From Nonomuraea coxensis DSM 45129 (GTDB taxonomy: Bacteria; Actinomycetota; Actinomycetes; Streptosporangiales; Streptosporangiaceae): a DNA stretch of 64,000 nucleotides. Shown in pieces: positions 50,059 through 58,901 of this stretch (position 1 is the first letter of the stretch; each line of letters starts with the position of its first letter). The notes under the pieces are model-generated. The model was not told the DNA's origin. It worked only from the letters and a program-made list of their open reading frames with translations, and ran no database searches. Position numbers and translations under genes: made by a program. Location: NCBI RefSeq assembly GCF_019397265.1, contig NZ_CP068985.1, positions 6,979,001 through 7,043,000 on the forward strand, written 5' to 3'.

Positions 50059-50364
50059 ATGGCCGAGGGGCTCTTGACCGACGAGGACATCGACACCGCG
50101 CTGGTGGCGCTGGAGGGCTGGCGGCGCGAGGGCGACGCCCTGCTGAAGGACGTGCCGGTGACGCCGGACAGCCACGGGTGGCTGACCGAGGCCGTGATGA
50201 ACGAGGCCGCGGTGCTCGACCACCATCCGGAGATCGAGCACACCGCCGACGGCATCAGGTTCCGGCTGTCCACCCACAGCGCGGGCGGGGTGACGGCGCG
50301 GGACGTCGAGCTCGCCGCCCGCATCGACCACGTCCTCGACGGCGCGGCCCCCGACCGCGGCTGA
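50059..50364 (+). CDS. Pterin-4a-carbinolamine dehydratase-like protein
   Basis: 101 aa. The active-site pattern AVLDHHPEIEHTADGIRFRLSTHSAGGVTARDVELAARID matches the family (H-H-P, T-H, G-G-x-T, L-A-x-x-I-D). It dehydrates 4a-hydroxytetrahydropterin, or acts in molybdopterin-related reactions. GGGAGG before the ATG. No aromatic amino acid hydroxylase is adjacent. Confidence 0.85.
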   Translation: MAEGLLTDEDIDTALVALEGWRREGDALLKDVPVTPDSHGWLTEAVMNEAAVLDHHPEIEHTADGIRFRLSTHSAGGVTARDVELAARIDHVLDGAAPDRG

Positions 50365-50396
50365 GCAGGGGGCCGCGCCGCCGCCCGGCGGGCGGG

Positions 50397-51200
50397 TCAG
50401 CGGCTGACCGCCCGCTGGTAGAGCCGTGTGGCGAGCGGCACGAACACCACCAGCAGCAGCACCGACCAGAGCAGCGACGCCGCCACCGCGTGCCGCAGCG
50501 GCCAGACGTCGGGCACGGGCATGGCCGCGCTGGTGTTGCCGAACAGCTCGCGCGCGCCCTGGATCAGCGTGGAGACCGGGTTCCACTCGGCGATCGGCTT
50601 GAGCGGCCCCGGCAGGCGGTCGCTGTCGACGAAGGCGTTGGACAGGAACACGATCGGGAACGACACGATCGTGGCGACGTTGTTGAACACCTCGGGCGTG
50701 CGCAGGACCAGCGCGACCGTCGCGGTCACCCACGAGAAGGCGTAGGAGAACAGCAGCAGCATGAGGAAGCCGAGCGCGGCCTCCCCCGGCGAGCTGTGGA
50801 TCCGCCAGCCGACCGCGAGCCCGACGAGCGCCATCGTGACGACGCTGGTCAGATTCATGATCACGTCGCTGACGGTCTGGCCGATCAGCACCGCCGAGGG
50901 CGACATCGGCAGCGTGCGGAACCGGTCGAAGATGCCCTTCTGGAGGTCCTGGGTCAGCGTGTAGCCGGTGATCTGGGCGCTCATGACGATCGTCATGACG
51001 AAGATGCCGGGAAGCAGATATTCGCCGTACGACATGCCGGGCAGGCTGATCATGCTGCCGAAGACGTAGGCGAACAGCAGCACGAACACGATGGGCAGCG
51101 TGATCACGCCGCCCAGCAGGTCGGGCGCGCGCCGGATCTTCAGCGCGTTGCGCCTGGCGATGGTGGCGCCGTCGGCGGCGGCGAGCCGGAGGGCGTTCAT
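50397..51200 (-). CDS. ABC-2 type exporter permease (DrrB-like)
   Basis: 267 aa with six TM helices; SAQITGYTLTQDLQKGIFDRFRTLPMSPSAVLIGQTVSDV and NPVSTLIQGARELFGN are characteristic of DrrB-type daunorubicin exporter permeases. It overlaps the ATPase gene by 4 nt. The pair exports a hydrophobic compound or lipid; there is no biosynthetic gene near to name it. Confidence 0.9.
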   Translation of the reverse strand: MNALRLAAADGATIARRNALKIRRAPDLLGGVITLPIVFVLLFAYVFGSMISLPGMSYGEYLLPGIFVMTIVMSAQITGYTLTQDLQKGIFDRFRTLPMSPSAVLIGQTVSDVIMNLTSVVTMALVGLAVGWRIHSSPGEAALGFLMLLLFSYAFSWVTATVALVLRTPEVFNNVATIVSFPIVFLSNAFVDSDRLPGPLKPIAEWNPVSTLIQGARELFGNTSAAMPVPDVWPLRHAVAASLLWSVLLLVVFVPLATRLYQRAVSR

Positions 51201-52159
51201 CGGACGGTCTCCTCGATCGGGCCGGCCCCCTGGCCGGTCAGGGTCAGGAACACGTCGTCCAGGGTCGGGCGGCGCAGGCCCGCGTCGCGGACCGCGATCC
51301 GCTCGGCGGCCAGCCGGCCGAGCGCCTCGGCCAGCGCCGCCGCGCCGCCGGTGACCGGGACGGTCATCCGGAGGGCGGCGGCGTCGACCTGGATGTCCTC
51401 GACGGCCAGCGGCGCCAGCACCCGCGTGGCCGCCTCCAGGTCGGCCCGGCCGGTCACCGACAGCTCGACGCGGTCGCCGCCGACCTGGTCCTTCAGCTCG
51501 TCGGCGGTGCCTCCCGCGATCACCCGCCCCTGGTCGACGACCGCGATCCGGCCGGCGAGCCGGTCGGCCTCCTCCATGTACTGGGTGGTGAGCAGCACCG
51601 TCGCGCCCTCCGCGACGAGCTCGGCGATGACGACCCAGAGACCCGTGCGGGCCCGGGGGTCGAGGCCGGTCGTGGGCTCGTCGAGGAACAGCACGGGCGG
51701 GCTCGCGACCAGCGCGCCGGCCAGGTCGAGCCGCCGCCGCATGCCGCCCGACCAGCCCCCCACCGGACGGTCGGCGGCGTCGGTCAGGTCGAAGCGCTCC
51801 AGCAGCTCACGGGCGCGCTCCCGGCTGCGCCGCGCGCCCAGATGGTAGAGGCGGCCGACCATCTCCAGGTTCTCGGCGCCGGTGAGGTGGTCGTCGACGG
51901 CGGCGTACTGGCCGGAGGCGCCGATGCGGGCGCGCAGCCGGGCGGCGTCGCGGACCACGTCGAGCCCCGCCACCGTGGCCCGCCCCGCGTCCGGTCTCAA
52001 TAACGTGGTCAGGATCCTCACGGCCGTCGTCTTGCCCGCGCCGTTGGGTCCGAGCAGCCCGAACACCGTCCCCTCGGGCACGGCCAGGTCCAGGCCGTCG
52101 AGGGCGGTCACGCCGCCGAATCTCTTGACCAGGCCGGTGGCCGTGATCGCGTCGGTCAT
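51197..52159 (-). CDS. ABC transporter ATP-binding protein (DrrA-like)
   Basis: 320 aa. Walker A GPNGAGKTT, signature WSGGMRRRLDLAGAL, Walker B PVLFLDEPTTGLDPRAR, and the C-terminal DrrA domain (VELSVTGRADLEAATRVL...DDVFLTLTG). Upstream, separated by 26 nt, is the DUF4097 gene, so the operon order is RHH protein, DUF4097, ATPase, permease. Confidence 0.95.
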   Translation of the reverse strand: MTDAITATGLVKRFGGVTALDGLDLAVPEGTVFGLLGPNGAGKTTAVRILTTLLRPDAGRATVAGLDVVRDAARLRARIGASGQYAAVDDHLTGAENLEMVGRLYHLGARRSRERARELLERFDLTDAADRPVGGWSGGMRRRLDLAGALVASPPVLFLDEPTTGLDPRARTGLWVVIAELVAEGATVLLTTQYMEEADRLAGRIAVVDQGRVIAGGTADELKDQVGGDRVELSVTGRADLEAATRVLAPLAVEDIQVDAAALRMTVPVTGGAAALAEALGRLAAERIAVRDAGLRRPTLDDVFLTLTGQGAGPIEETVR

Positions 52160-52185
52160 CGGAAGTCCTCCTCAGATGGTTCGGG

Positions 52186-53103
52186 TCAGGAACGGTGGAT
52201 GACGATGTCGCCGTAGGCGGTGTGGGCGCGCACCTCGACGACGTTCTCGGCGGTGCCGGGACCGTCGGCGGGGTCCAGGCGGACGTCCACGACGCCGTGC
52301 TTGGAGCTGACGTCCAGCCAGGCGGCGCTCCCCTCGCCGATGCCGACGTCGAGACCGCCGCCGGCGGTCTCCATGACGACCGCGCCGGAGATCACCTCGC
52401 CGATGTTCACGTCGCCGTACGCGGTCTTCGCGACGACGCCGGCCGGCGCGCGGTCGATCGTGACCTCGCCGTAGGCGGTGTTGAGGCGCAGCTCGCCGGT
52501 CACCTCGCCGATGCGTACGTCGCCGTGGGCGCTCTTGACGACCGCGGTGCCGTCGATCCGGCCGAGGCGGATGTCGCCGTTGGTCGTGGTGACCTCGGCG
52601 TGCCCGGCGGCGCGCTCGACCGAGATGTCGCCGTGGGTGGTCCTGAGCCGCAGGCGGCCGGCCTGCTCGACGCGGATGTCGCCGTAGGAGGCGGTGTAGG
52701 CCACCTGGCCGAGCGGCCCGCGGCAGTGCAGGCCCGCCGCCGCCCTGGCGTCCACGCGGGAGCCCGCGGGCAGGTGGATCGCCACCTGCACCGAGCCCTG
52801 CCCGCGCAGCAGCGAACGCGCCCAGCTCGCGGGCGACTCGACGAGCCTGCCGAACGACAGCCCCCAGCCGGGCGCCGAGCTGGGCGAGGCCGGGTCGGCG
52901 CGGACGAGGAGGCGGCCGCCTGCGTGGTCGATCTGGACGTCCCGCGCGGCCTCGACGTCGGCGTCGTCGAACTCGTCGGACGGGCGGACCTCGACGACCG
53001 TGTCGGCGCGGTCGCTCGCGGTGATCCTGACGACCGCGGCCGGCACGTCGATGAGGACGTGGATGGGCTCCGGTGTGTCGAAGGCCGGCGTAGAGGTCGT
53101 CAT
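52186..53103 (-). CDS. DUF4097 beta-strand repeat protein
   Basis: 305 aa. The right-handed beta-helix-like repeat is very regular: blocks such as AYTASYGDIRVEQAG, RTTHGDISVERAAG, TTNGDIRLGRIDG, KSAHGDVRIGEVTG, NTAYGEVTIDRAPAG, KTAYGDVNIGEVISG. Each has a G-D-(I/V) turn every 19-20 residues. DUF4097 proteins are adhesin-like putative scaffolds, often next to DrrAB-like transporters. GGGAGGAG before the ATG at 53103 fixes the start. Confidence 0.85.
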   Translation of the reverse strand: MTTSTPAFDTPEPIHVLIDVPAAVVRITASDRADTVVEVRPSDEFDDADVEAARDVQIDHAGGRLLVRADPASPSSAPGWGLSFGRLVESPASWARSLLRGQGSVQVAIHLPAGSRVDARAAAGLHCRGPLGQVAYTASYGDIRVEQAGRLRLRTTHGDISVERAAGHAEVTTTNGDIRLGRIDGTAVVKSAHGDVRIGEVTGELRLNTAYGEVTIDRAPAGVVAKTAYGDVNIGEVISGAVVMETAGGGLDVGIGEGSAAWLDVSSKHGVVDVRLDPADGPGTAENVVEVRAHTAYGDIVIHRS

Positions 53104-53138
53104 CGCGGCTCCTCCCTGGTCATGGGTCGGCGTGGCCA

Positions 53139-53681
53139 TCAGCTCACCCAGCCGCTGTAGCGCCGGCCGGGCTGCGGCTGCGGCGGGCGGCCCGGGCGGC
53201 CGGGGCGGCGGCCGGGCTCGCCGGCGTCGAGCGCGGCGGCCACGGCCCGGACCAGCCAGGCGTTGACCGACAGCCCCTCGCGGCCGGCCGCCTCCTCGAT
53301 GCGCGGCTTGAGATGTTCGGGCACCCGGAGCGAGATCCGGGAGGTGCCGCCCTCGTCGGCGTCGGGCGGCGCCGGTGTCACGGGCGGGGCGGGCGGGCGG
53401 GCGAGGTCGCCGTCCTCCTCGTACGGGCCGCCGCCGCCCGGCGGTGGCGTCACGACGAAGTCGGGGTCGCGCCCGCGCAGGCGCACCTCGACCGAGCCGG
53501 GCGCGAGGTCGCGGGTGATCTCGTCCGCGGCGGCGGACAGCGCCTCCAGCAGCGCGAGCCTGGCGGCCGGTTCGAGCGCGGCGGAGAGGCGTTCGGCCAG
53601 CGCGCGCACGTCCTCGCCGCCCGCCCCTGCGGCGACGGCGAGCTCGCGGCGGAGGCGATCGACGTAAGGAGCGAGGTCCAT
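53139..53681 (-). CDS. Ribbon-helix-helix (CopG/Arc-type) regulator
   Basis: 180 aa. The C-terminal RISLRVPEHLKPRIEEAAGREGLSVNAWLVRAVAAAL is a classic RHH DNA-binding domain; the N-terminal 80 residues are a HicB-like helical part, and the linker and tail are Pro/Gly-rich. It is first in the operon ahead of the DUF4097 and DrrAB-like genes, so it probably controls them. The ATG has no ribosome site but an ideal leaderless promoter whose spacer holds the palindrome TGACGTCA. Confidence 0.8.
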   Translation of the reverse strand: MDLAPYVDRLRRELAVAAGAGGEDVRALAERLSAALEPAARLALLEALSAAADEITRDLAPGSVEVRLRGRDPDFVVTPPPGGGGPYEEDGDLARPPAPPVTPAPPDADEGGTSRISLRVPEHLKPRIEEAAGREGLSVNAWLVRAVAAALDAGEPGRRPGRPGRPPQPQPGRRYSGWVS

Positions 53682-53687
53682 GACGCC

Positions 53688-53717
53688 ACTATGACACCAT
53701 GATGACGTCACTCACAA
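53688..53717 (-). promoter_or_regulatory. Leaderless promoter with TGACGTCA operator
   Basis: On the minus strand TTGTGA (53712-53717), 18-bp spacer and CATAGT (53688-53693), then six bases to the ATG. TGACGTCA, a perfect 8-bp palindrome (53703-53710), lies in the spacer, with extra ATGAC-type half sites beside it. An RHH dimer bound there would block its own promoter. Confidence 0.55.
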
Positions 53718-53816
53718 CCGCTCTTGGCGGCATGCGATGACGCCACAGGCTGTGACCTGCGGGAGAACGGGGTTTCGCGATGGGGTGGGTCTACTCCCCC
53801 GCGCGGCGCGACGGGG

Positions 53817-54956
53817 TCACTGCTCCCCGGCGCGGCGGGCCGGGACGGGTGCCGGGCCGGCGGTGCCGTCGGCGAAGCGGCCGGGGCGGAAGGGGGCGAG
53901 CAGCGCGGACTCCTCGCCGTACAGCTCGGCGGCGATCTCCCGCCCGAGCAGCGGGGCGAGGGTGACGCCACTGTGGGTGGCCACGATGTACACGCGCCGC
54001 GCCGGGTCGGCGAAGCCCGCCACCGTCAGGCCGTCGCCGGGGAGGGCGCGCTGCCCCACGACCGCCCGCTCGGCCGTGGCGCCCTCGGTGGCACGCAGCG
54101 CGGCCGGCAGCCTGGCCAGGATCGCGTCACGGACGTCGGCCGGCACCGGCGCGGCTGGATCGGCCCGCCCGTCCAACCCCAGGGCCTGGAGCACGAGGCG
54201 GCCGGCCCCGTCGGGGCGCAGGTTCAGCCCGGACGTGGTGAGCATCCGGGACAGGCGGGCCGGCACCGGCGCCGTGGTGACGAGGAAGCCGTTGGTGAGG
54301 CGGCCGGACGTGGCCGGGTCCAGCATGGGCACGTACGCCCCGGCCAGCGCCGCCACCCCCTGCGTCCAGCGTCCGGCGCAGGTCACGACGGCGTCGCCGC
54401 CGAACGCCCGCCCATCCGCCACGGTCACCCTCACCCCGGACGCCGACGCCTCGATCGCCGTGACCTCGGCGCCGTACTCGACCGCCGCGCCGCCGTCGCG
54501 GGCCTCGCCCAGCAGCCGCCCGATCAGCCGCATCGGGTGAACGTGCGCCTCGGCGGGGAAGAACGCGTACTCGGCTCCGGGGGGCCGTACCAGGTCGGGT
54601 TCCAGATCGCGGGCCCGCGCCGCGGTCACCCGCTCCACCGGGTAGCCCGTGGCCGCCAGCCGCGCCACCCGCGCCTCCAGCAACTCCTTGTGCTCGTCGC
54701 TCGTGGCGCGTTCGAGATGGCCGGTGGGGAAGAACCACGGGCCCGGCAGGTCGTGGTGGGCCAGGACCCCGGCGTGGTTGAGACGGAAGTACGCCTCGGG
54801 CCGCTTGTTGTTGGCGTTGACCCAGGCCATGGAGGTGGCGGAGGTGCCCGATCCCGGGGTGCGCGCCTCCAGGACGGCGACCCGCGCGCCGCGCCGGGTC
54901 AGCCCCGCCGCGACCGCCGATCCCACGACCCCCGCGCCGATGACGACGACTCGCAC
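53817..54956 (-). CDS. FAD-dependent oxidoreductase (DAO/D-amino acid dehydrogenase-like)
   Basis: 379 aa. Dinucleotide fold MRVVVIGAGVVGSAVAAGLTRRGARVAVLEA at the N-terminus and the C-terminal VYIVATHSGVTLAPLLGREIAAEL FAD-contact motif define the DAO family. It oxidises an amine or amino acid; the substrate is unknown. Monocistronic with about 130 bp of empty sequence upstream. Its upstream neighbour is a decayed SIS-domain gene. Confidence 0.88.
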   Translation of the reverse strand: MRVVVIGAGVVGSAVAAGLTRRGARVAVLEARTPGSGTSATSMAWVNANNKRPEAYFRLNHAGVLAHHDLPGPWFFPTGHLERATSDEHKELLEARVARLAATGYPVERVTAARARDLEPDLVRPPGAEYAFFPAEAHVHPMRLIGRLLGEARDGGAAVEYGAEVTAIEASASGVRVTVADGRAFGGDAVVTCAGRWTQGVAALAGAYVPMLDPATSGRLTNGFLVTTAPVPARLSRMLTTSGLNLRPDGAGRLVLQALGLDGRADPAAPVPADVRDAILARLPAALRATEGATAERAVVGQRALPGDGLTVAGFADPARRVYIVATHSGVTLAPLLGREIAAELYGEESALLAPFRPGRFADGTAGPAPVPARRAGEQ

Positions 54957-55093
54957 GCCAGCGCCTCCTCACCCGGCAGAGTACGGAGCGAGCCCCGACG
55001 CCCAGACCATCCGGCACCGGGCTCTCGTCAGCATGGCACGGGCCGGCACGGTTGCCCAGGAGCCCCCCGGGCTGGGCGGCCTCACCGGCGAGG

Positions 55094-55786
55094 TCAGGGC
55101 CGCTCGTCCATGAGACCGGGTCGCGGCGGGCGCGTCGCGACGGCGGCGAGGGGACCGGCGGCGGCGAGCTCGGCCAGGACGGCGTGGACGGCCGCGACCA
55201 TCCCCGCGAGGGAGGGACCGCCGCGAAAGCCCTCGACGGGCGTGACGATCAGGTGGTGGGCGTCCTCGGCGAGCGGCGAGGAACGCAGGCCGGTCAGGAC
55301 GCAGACGGTGGCCCCGCGCTCCCTGCCCAGCCGGGTCAGGCCGCGCAGCCCGCGGACCAGGCGCCAGAGCTGGAGCACGACCAGGCAGTCGCCCGCCTGC
55401 AACTGCGACACCTGGACGGCTTGGGCCGTGGTCGAGCCGAGAGCGAGCCGGACGTCGCGCCCCAGGGTGAGCCCGAGCTGGCCGAGGACCCGCGCCGGTC
55501 CGGAGCCGCCGCCGGAGCCGATGACCACGGTACGGCGGGCCGCCCCGATCGCCAGTGCGGTCGCCCGAATGGCCCCACGACGCCCGGGATCAGCGAGCGC
55601 CGCGGGGTCCGGCAGGGCCACGAGCTCCGGCGGCCCAGCGGGCGCGGCGGGCGCGGCGGGCGCGGCGGGCGCGGCGGAGTCCGACAGCGCTGCGGGACCC
55701 GGCGGTGCGGCGTGGCGGGCCGGCCACGTCTCGGGCGACACTGTGCTTTTTCTCCGTCTTCCCACTGGTGCGATGCGGTGCGGCAC
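55094..55786 (-). pseudogene. SIS-domain remnant of an RpiR-family regulator (no HTH)
   Basis: Residues about 65-215 hold a SIS domain (TVVIGSGGGSGPARVLGQLGLTLGRDVRLAL, GDCLVVLQLWR, ERGATVCVLTG). RpiR regulators carry an N-terminal HTH, which is missing: in its place stand a Pro/Ala repeat coded by GCGGCGGGC units and unrelated residues. Either it is a truncated gene or a free SIS protein; given the broken neighbours I favour truncation. Confidence 0.55.
55638..55677. repeat. 9-bp tandem repeat GCGGCGGGC-type
   Basis: About four copies of GGGCGCGGC in tandem. They encode Ala-Ala-Pro units upstream of the SIS domain and may reflect slippage. Confidence 0.8.
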
Positions 55787-55884
55787 GCCGGGATCGCCCA
55801 GCGTTGGGGGAATTCTGCCAGTTCGGCCCCCGCCGCACGCCCGACTTCGTCAACATCGGGGCCGAGCGAGCCAGGTCCATCGGC

Positions 55885-56420
55885 TCACGCGGGAGCCGCG
55901 CCGAGGATGCGCTCCCATCCCTCCGGGCTGAGCGCGTACGCGGTGACGCTGCCCGTGGCGAAGCGCCGCCAGGCGCGCGGGCGGGCGAGCACCAGCCCGG
56001 ACATGGCTGCCAGCAGCAGCGCAGCCCGCGCGTCGGGACCGGGGGTCAGCTCCTCCGCGCTGCCCGCGTAGCCGCCACGGCGCAGCAGCGCGCCGGCGAG
56101 CTCGCCGAGCACGGCCCGCCGCCGCCCGGTGTGCTCGGCCGCGCCCAGCACCGCGAGCAGCAGTTGATGGGTCGCCACTCCCGCCCTGCCGGCCGACTGC
56201 GGGGACGGTGTCCGGCCGCGGGCGAGGTCCAGCAGCGGCGTCACCAGATCGACCCCGGACAGCAGGGCGTTGACCGGCTCGACCAGCCGTGGGTTCACGT
56301 CGATGACCACGGGGCCGTCGGGGGTCAGGATGACGTCGGCCGACAGCGCGCCGTGCCAGCGGAGGCCCCCGCCGAGCCGCCGTAACTGCGCTTCGGCCTC
56401 GGGCAGGCGCAGACCGAGCT
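55885..56420 (-). pseudogene. C-terminal half of an ATP-grasp protein
   Basis: Begins abruptly with LPEAEAQLRRLGGGLRWHGALSADVILTPDGPVVIDVNPRLVEP, the end of an ATP-grasp catalytic core (Asp-x-Asn-Pro-Arg metal motif), and continues to a normal C-terminus. The N-terminal half is absent; upstream the reading turns into antisense of a TetR fragment. The breakpoint is near 56410-56430. Confidence 0.7.
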
Positions 56421-56871
56421 TGCGGCTCGCGCCGCGCTCGTGGAGGCGCTGCTCCCCCCGCTGCCCCCGGAGCACGCGTCCTGGCGGGAGCGGCTGGGCG
56501 CGATGGCCGCCGCGATCCGCGACACCGCGGCCCGCCATCCGGCGGTCTTCCCGCTGCTGCTCCAGCGCCCGGCGGCGACCGAGCGGTCCCGCGAGATCCG
56601 CGACGGCGTCGTGGCCGCGCTGCGGCAGGCCGGGCTCGCGCCCGACCGGGCCGCCCGCGCCGAGCGGCTGATCAGCACCGCCGTCCTGGGCTACGCCGCC
56701 GGCGAGGCCGCCGGCCGCTTCGACCATCACGACCGGCACGTACGCGACGAGGACTTCGCCTGCCTGCTCGCCGCCATAGGCACGCTCATAGAAGCCGACA
56801 CGCTCAGCGAAGGCGGCGGGCCAGCCGCCGGCCCAGCCGCTGACCGGGCAGTTCCAGGAAGCGGTGGCTGA
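56421..56871 (+). pseudogene. C-terminal domain of a TetR-family regulator (HTH lost)
   Basis: Codes for LAARAALVEALLPPLPPEHASWRERLGAMAAAIRDTAARHPAVFPLLLQRPAATERSREIRDGVV and on to AAIGTLIEADTL, a TetR ligand-binding domain. The N-terminal HTH should lie before it but the sequence there belongs to the ATP-grasp fragment on the other strand. The 3' end overlaps the convergent acyltransferase gene by about 70 bp. A GTG at 56440 could start a protein. Confidence 0.7.
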
Positions 56872-57979
56872 GCCAGCTCAGCGGCAGCAGCAGGGCGAGG
56901 ACGAGCACGCCGACGCCGAGCTGCGCCGCCGTCGGCGCCCACCGCATCTCCCCGAGCACCGCCATGAGGACCAGCAGCAGCGGCAGGTGCACCAGGTAGA
57001 GCGAGTAGCTGACGACGCCGAGCCTGGTCAGCGCGGCGGGCAGCCGCCGGCCGCGCAGCGCCATGGCCGCGCCGAAGGTGGCGGCGGCCAGCACGACGGT
57101 CAGGATCCACACCGGCGGCCGCACCCACCACCAGCCGGCGCTGAGCGCCCACACCGGCGTCGCGGCCACCAGCGCCGCCGCGACGCCGACCGGCCACAGC
57201 CGGCCCTGGCCGCGTTCCCATCGGTGGACGGCGGTGCCGGCGAACATCACCGCCACGATCGCCGCCCCGAACCACGGCACGCGGCTGCTGAGCAGCAGCA
57301 GCGCCAGCGCCATGACGCCCAGCGCCACGCTCGCGCCGCGCACCGCCCGCCCGGCGAGCACGCACACCAGCCCGGCGGCGAACACGGCCAGCGACACCCA
57401 CGACAACCACGCCCCGGACAGCGGCGGCGCCGCCCACGCCAGGCCGGTCACCGCCGCCGCCACGGCCGGCAACACCGGCAGCAGGCCCCGCCCGTCGCGT
57501 ACGCCGAGCACGAACAGCGCCGCCGCGAGCAGGTAGAACACCATCTCGTACGAGAGCGTCCACATGGTGTTGAGCACGCCGGCCGACCCGACGGCGTCGA
57601 GCAGCATCGTCGCGTGCGCGGCCACCGCCGAGGCGTCGCGCGGCACCTCGGCGCGTACCGCGATCCACGGCGAGAGCGCCAGCGTCAGCGCGATCGCCGC
57701 CAGGTAGAGCGGGTAGAGCCGGAAGACGCGGCCGATCCAGAAGGCGCGTACGTCGCCGTGCCGCTCTAGGGAGTGCGGGATGATGTAGCCGCTGACCAGG
57801 AAGAACACCAGCACGCCGTAGATGCCGAGATTGATCGCGGTGGGCCGCAGCCAGGGGATGGCCCACGTGGTCAGGTGCTCCCCCACCACTGCCAGGGCGC
57901 CGAGGCCGCGCAGCGCGTCCAGCCAGTCGAGCCGGGTCGTCTCCGTGCGGGCGGCGGTGGAAGCGGGGGCGGCGACCAT
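56804..57979 (-). CDS. Acyltransferase 3 family membrane protein
   Basis: 391 aa with ten TM helices. RLDWLDALRGLGALAVVGEHL (with functional His) and FFLVSGYIIPHSLERHGDVRAFWIGRVFRLYPLYL match the family closely and resemble the protein encoded at 20000-21115. The start at MVAAPAS follows GGAG; the longer in-frame ATG is rejected. A role in acylating surface glycans or antibiotics is inferred. Confidence 0.87.
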   Translation of the reverse strand: MVAAPASTAARTETTRLDWLDALRGLGALAVVGEHLTTWAIPWLRPTAINLGIYGVLVFFLVSGYIIPHSLERHGDVRAFWIGRVFRLYPLYLAAIALTLALSPWIAVRAEVPRDASAVAAHATMLLDAVGSAGVLNTMWTLSYEMVFYLLAAALFVLGVRDGRGLLPVLPAVAAAVTGLAWAAPPLSGAWLSWVSLAVFAAGLVCVLAGRAVRGASVALGVMALALLLLSSRVPWFGAAIVAVMFAGTAVHRWERGQGRLWPVGVAAALVAATPVWALSAGWWWVRPPVWILTVVLAAATFGAAMALRGRRLPAALTRLGVVSYSLYLVHLPLLLVLMAVLGEMRWAPTAAQLGVGVLVLALLLPLSWLSHRFLELPGQRLGRRLARRLR

Positions 57980-58051
57980 GAACTCCAACGTATCGGAACA
58001 TCCCGCGAACCCGTCCCCGGCGCCTACCGGAAGCACATCGTCCGGAATGGG

Positions 58052-58057
58052 GCATAG
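58052..58057 (+). promoter_or_regulatory. TAGGGT -10 box of the DinB gene
   Basis: Approximate position. ATAGGGT stands 8 nt before the ATG at 58069, with no ribosome site in between, as at 49343. Confidence 0.4.
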
Positions 58058-58068
58058 GGTCGGCGCTC

Positions 58069-58899
58069 ATGGACGAGTTTCGCGAGCGGGACCTCTCCGC
58101 GGCGCGCTTCGAGCGCGTGAACCTCCAGGACGCCACCTTCGACCGGGTGGACCTGGTCAACGCCCGGATGCGCGGGATCGACCTCACCGGGGCCGACCTC
58201 CGCTCCGCGCTGTTCCTGCGGACCCGCCTGCGCGGCGTCGAGCTGATCGACGTCGAGATCTCCGGCGAGCTGAGCAACGTCGTCGTGAACGGCGTCGACA
58301 TCGCCCCGCTGGTCGAGGCCGAGCTGAATCGGCGCATGCCGGAGCGGGCGAAGATGCGCCCCGAGGACCCGGCCGGGTTCCGCGAGGCGTGGGCGGTCCT
58401 GGAGCGGCTGTGGGAGGGCACCCTCGCGCGGGCCCGTACGTTCCCGGAGGCCGAGCTGCACCGCGGCGTCGATGACGAGTGGTCGTTCGTCCAGACCCTG
58501 CGGCACCTGAACTTCGCCTCCGCCGCGTGGGCGGCCCGGATGGTCCTCGGCGACCCCTCGCCCTGGCATCCGCTCGACCTGCCCTGGGACGAGGCGCCCC
58601 GGTGGGACGGCATCCCGTGCGAGCGCGACCTGCGCCCCTCGCTCGACGAGGTGCTCGCCGTCCGCCGCGAGCGGCAGGCGATGGTGCGCGGCGTCCTGGA
58701 CGCGCTCACCGGCGAGCGGCTGGCCGCCGAGGTGACCCGCACCGAGCCCGGCTGGCCGCGACTCGAACGTTTCCCCGTCAAAGAGTGCCTCCACATCATC
58801 CTCAACGAGGAGTGGGAGCACCGGCTCTACGCCGAACGCGATCTGAACGCCCTGAAGAAGGACGCACAGAAGAAGAACGCATTGCAGAAGGAAGACTGA
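58069..58899 (+). CDS. DinB-family protein with N-terminal pentapeptide-repeat segment
   Basis: 276 aa. Residues 3-60 are pentapeptide-like (DLSAARFERVNLQDATFDRVDLVNARMRGIDLTGADLRSALF). The rest is a four-helix DinB bundle: HRGVDDEWSFVQTLRHLNFASAAWAARMVLG, and the C-terminal FPVKECLHIILNEEWEHRLYAERDLN. The metal-His set seems present (DDEWS, RHL, EEWEH). DinB proteins include thiol-S-transferases using bacillithiol or mycothiol; the exact role is open. The Lys-rich tail is followed at once by the hydrolase gene. Confidence 0.82.
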   Translation: MDEFRERDLSAARFERVNLQDATFDRVDLVNARMRGIDLTGADLRSALFLRTRLRGVELIDVEISGELSNVVVNGVDIAPLVEAELNRRMPERAKMRPEDPAGFREAWAVLERLWEGTLARARTFPEAELHRGVDDEWSFVQTLRHLNFASAAWAARMVLGDPSPWHPLDLPWDEAPRWDGIPCERDLRPSLDEVLAVRRERQAMVRGVLDALTGERLAAEVTRTEPGWPRLERFPVKECLHIILNEEWEHRLYAERDLNALKKDAQKKNALQKED

Positions 58900-58901
58900 C
58901 T

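Noticed and set aside
55638..55677. Tandem GC repeat as a CRISPR or VNTR array
   Set aside because: Units are 9 bp without spacers and lie in a coding-like frame; no CRISPR or cas gene is present.
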